A stretch of DNA of 64,000 bases from JAXLVB01 sp044228045 (GTDB lineage Bacteria > Bacteroidota > Bacteroidia > Cytophagales > Spirosomataceae): positions 33,199 through 97,198 of the forward strand of contig JBGAVQ010000001.1 of assembly GCA_044228045.1 (NCBI GenBank). The letters are read 5' to 3'. Each line of letters begins with the position of its first letter. The stretch's first letter is position 1. The position numbers and the translations under genes are program-made. Positions 62,945 through 64,000 of the stretch are shown one piece after another. The notes beneath the pieces were generated by a model that had not been told where the DNA came from, did not search any database, and was given only the letters and a program-made list of their open reading frames with translations.

Positions 62945-64000
62945 ATGAAAAAAAATCTTCTGACCATTTTAGTTGCAAGCACAACACTACTTGCTTTTGG
63001 ACAACAGAATCTGCTGAAGGCCAAGCTCGACCAAAAGGCCGAGGAAATGAAAGATAAAGTAACAGCATGGCGCAGAGATTTTCATCAAAATCCTGAACTA
63101 TCTAACCGAGAGTTTAAAACTGCTGAAAAAATAGCCAAACACTTGCAACTATTGGGCTTAGAGGTTAAGACCAATGTAGCCAAAACGGGTGTGGTGGGCA
63201 TTTTGAAAGGTGGAAAGCCCGGCCCCTGTGTAGCACTTAGGGCCGATATTGACGGCTTACCTGTGAAAGAGCGAGGCGATTTGGCTTTTAAGTCAAATGC
63301 TAAAAGTGAGTATAATGGCGAACAGGTATCTGTCATGCACGCCTGCGGACACGACTCCCACACGGCTATTCTGATGGGGGTGGCCGAAGTGCTTACTTCT
63401 GTAAAAAGTGAATTGAAAGGCACCATTAAGTTCATATTTCAACCCGCCGAAGAAGGTGCGCCTGTGGGCGAGCGAGGCGGTGCTTCGTTGATGATAGATG
63501 AAGGTGTGCTTGAAAACCCTAAAGTAGAGGCAATTTTTGGACTACACATCAAGGCCGAAGTAGAAGTTGGCAAACTATGCTATCGTCCTGGTGGCTTTAT
63601 GGCGAGTTCTGATTTGTTGATGATAAAAATACGAGGCAAACAGTCGCACGGGGCCAATCCGTGGCAAGGTGTTGACCCTATTGTTACATCGGCACAGGTT
63701 ATCAATGGCCTACAGACGGTTGTGAGCCGTCAAGCTGATGTTACCAAAGCAGCTGCAGTGGTAACTATTGGCAAAATTGAAGGCGGGGTACGCTTCAACA
63801 TCATTCCCGAAGAAGTAAACATGGCTGGTACCATTCGCTCGCTTGACCCCGAGGAGCAAGACCGCCTTCACGAAAACATCAAACGCACTGCCATCAATGT
63901 TGCCGAAAGCCAAGGCGCTGTGGCAGACGTGACCATTACCAAAACAAATCCAATTACTTATAATGACCCCAAGTTATCGGCTCTGATGGAACCGACCTTG
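62945..64000 (+). CDS. M20-family metal-dependent amidohydrolase (3' end outside window)
   Basis: An ATG at 62945 opens a frame to the window edge, 352 codons without a stop. The start is set by a Sec signal (MKKNLLTILVASTTLLAFGQ). The M20 amidohydrolase signatures follow: RRDFHQNPELSNREF, ALRADIDGLPVKERG, MHACGHDSHTAILMG (metal and catalytic residues), FQPAEEGAPVGERGG and LHIKAEVEVGKLCYRPGGFM. These enzymes cleave N-acyl amino acids or hippurate-type amides, here probably periplasmic. The last about 70-90 residues are missing. It is divergent from the second SusC gene. Confidence 0.93.
   Translation, partial: MKKNLLTILVASTTLLAFGQQNLLKAKLDQKAEEMKDKVTAWRRDFHQNPELSNREFKTAEKIAKHLQLLGLEVKTNVAKTGVVGILKGGKPGPCVALRADIDGLPVKERGDLAFKSNAKSEYNGEQVSVMHACGHDSHTAILMGVAEVLTSVKSELKGTIKFIFQPAEEGAPVGERGGASLMIDEGVLENPKVEAIFGLHIKAEVEVGKLCYRPGGFMASSDLLMIKIRGKQSHGANPWQGVDPIVTSAQVINGLQTVVSRQADVTKAAAVVTIGKIEGGVRFNIIPEEVNMAGTIRSLDPEEQDRLHENIKRTAINVAESQGAVADVTITKTNPITYNDPKLSALMEPTL

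Noticed and set aside
1..64000. CRISPR arrays, tRNA or rRNA genes
   Set aside because: I saw no evenly spaced direct repeats and no tRNA-like TTCGANNC arm context on either strand; a covariance search would be needed to be certain.

Overview
The window reads as chromosomal DNA of a Bacteroidota species, most likely Cytophagales (Spirosomaceae-like); the genus is not resolved. Reasons: two SusC/SusD pairs, a PorP/SprF-family type IX secretion membrane protein, the rpmG - DUF4295 - ftsY cluster, an Asn/Gln-rich IF-2, DUF4833 and DUF4369 proteins, and promoters of the Bacteroidota type (TTG, 19-20 bp spacer, TAnnTTTG), clearest upstream of rpmG, the 35.6 kb gene and rimP. Most genes are ordinary housekeeping genes at high coding density. 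Accessory or decaying material is concentrated at 4.1-4.3, 27.0-29.8, 49.0-50.8 and 52.6-62.9 kb.

Layout. 0-6.2 kb: the start of a YciI-like protein (runs off the left edge), a Tat-exported Gfo/Idh/MocA oxidoreductase, an outer-membrane barrel, a serine hydrolase, a PorP/SprF protein and a membrane protein. 6.4-13.5 kb: aspS, a DUF4833 protein, a cupin, a thioredoxin-like protein with a small partner, pdhA and recF. 13.6-15.9 kb: an operon of ECF sigma factor, membrane anti-sigma factor and a DUF4097-like surface protein. 16.4-21.4 kb: aspartate kinase, serS, rpmG, DUF4295 protein, ftsY and small genes. 21.6-31.1 kb: the branched-chain amino acid locus ilvD-ilvB-ilvN-ilvC. It is preceded by a 17-residue leader peptide rich in Val/Leu/Ile and a 15-bp-stem terminator, which together form a transcription attenuator. 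Downstream come an IS4-family element (11-bp target duplication), a membrane protein, and ilvA followed by three tiny ORFs and folA. 32.3-36.7 kb: an RND pump and an exported protein. 36.7-43.0 kb: an EEP-family protein, then rimP-nusA-infB. 43.1-49.0 kb: a Uma2 protein, an M28 peptidase, an MNT/HepT toxin-antitoxin pair, a BatA-domain protein and a lipoprotein. 49.0-50.8 kb: palindromes, a frameshifted SDR gene and a degraded intergenic repeat. 50.8-62.4 kb: a DUF4440 protein, an RND adaptor and two SusCD pairs (the first SusC is frameshifted). The right edge cuts an M20 amidohydrolase.

The most interesting observations are regulatory or small-scale. (1) The ilv attenuator. (2) Two near-identical 13-bp GC-rich insertions that each shift the IS4 transposase by one frame; removing both restores a continuous reading frame. 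(3) Scattered mini-hairpins, many with GNA-type triloops, in intergenic DNA. (4) A motif repeated at matching positions in the 5' regions of both susC genes, with similar 3' ends behind both susD genes. I saw no CRISPR array, tRNA, rRNA or prophage, and no new multi-gene system that I would claim with confidence.
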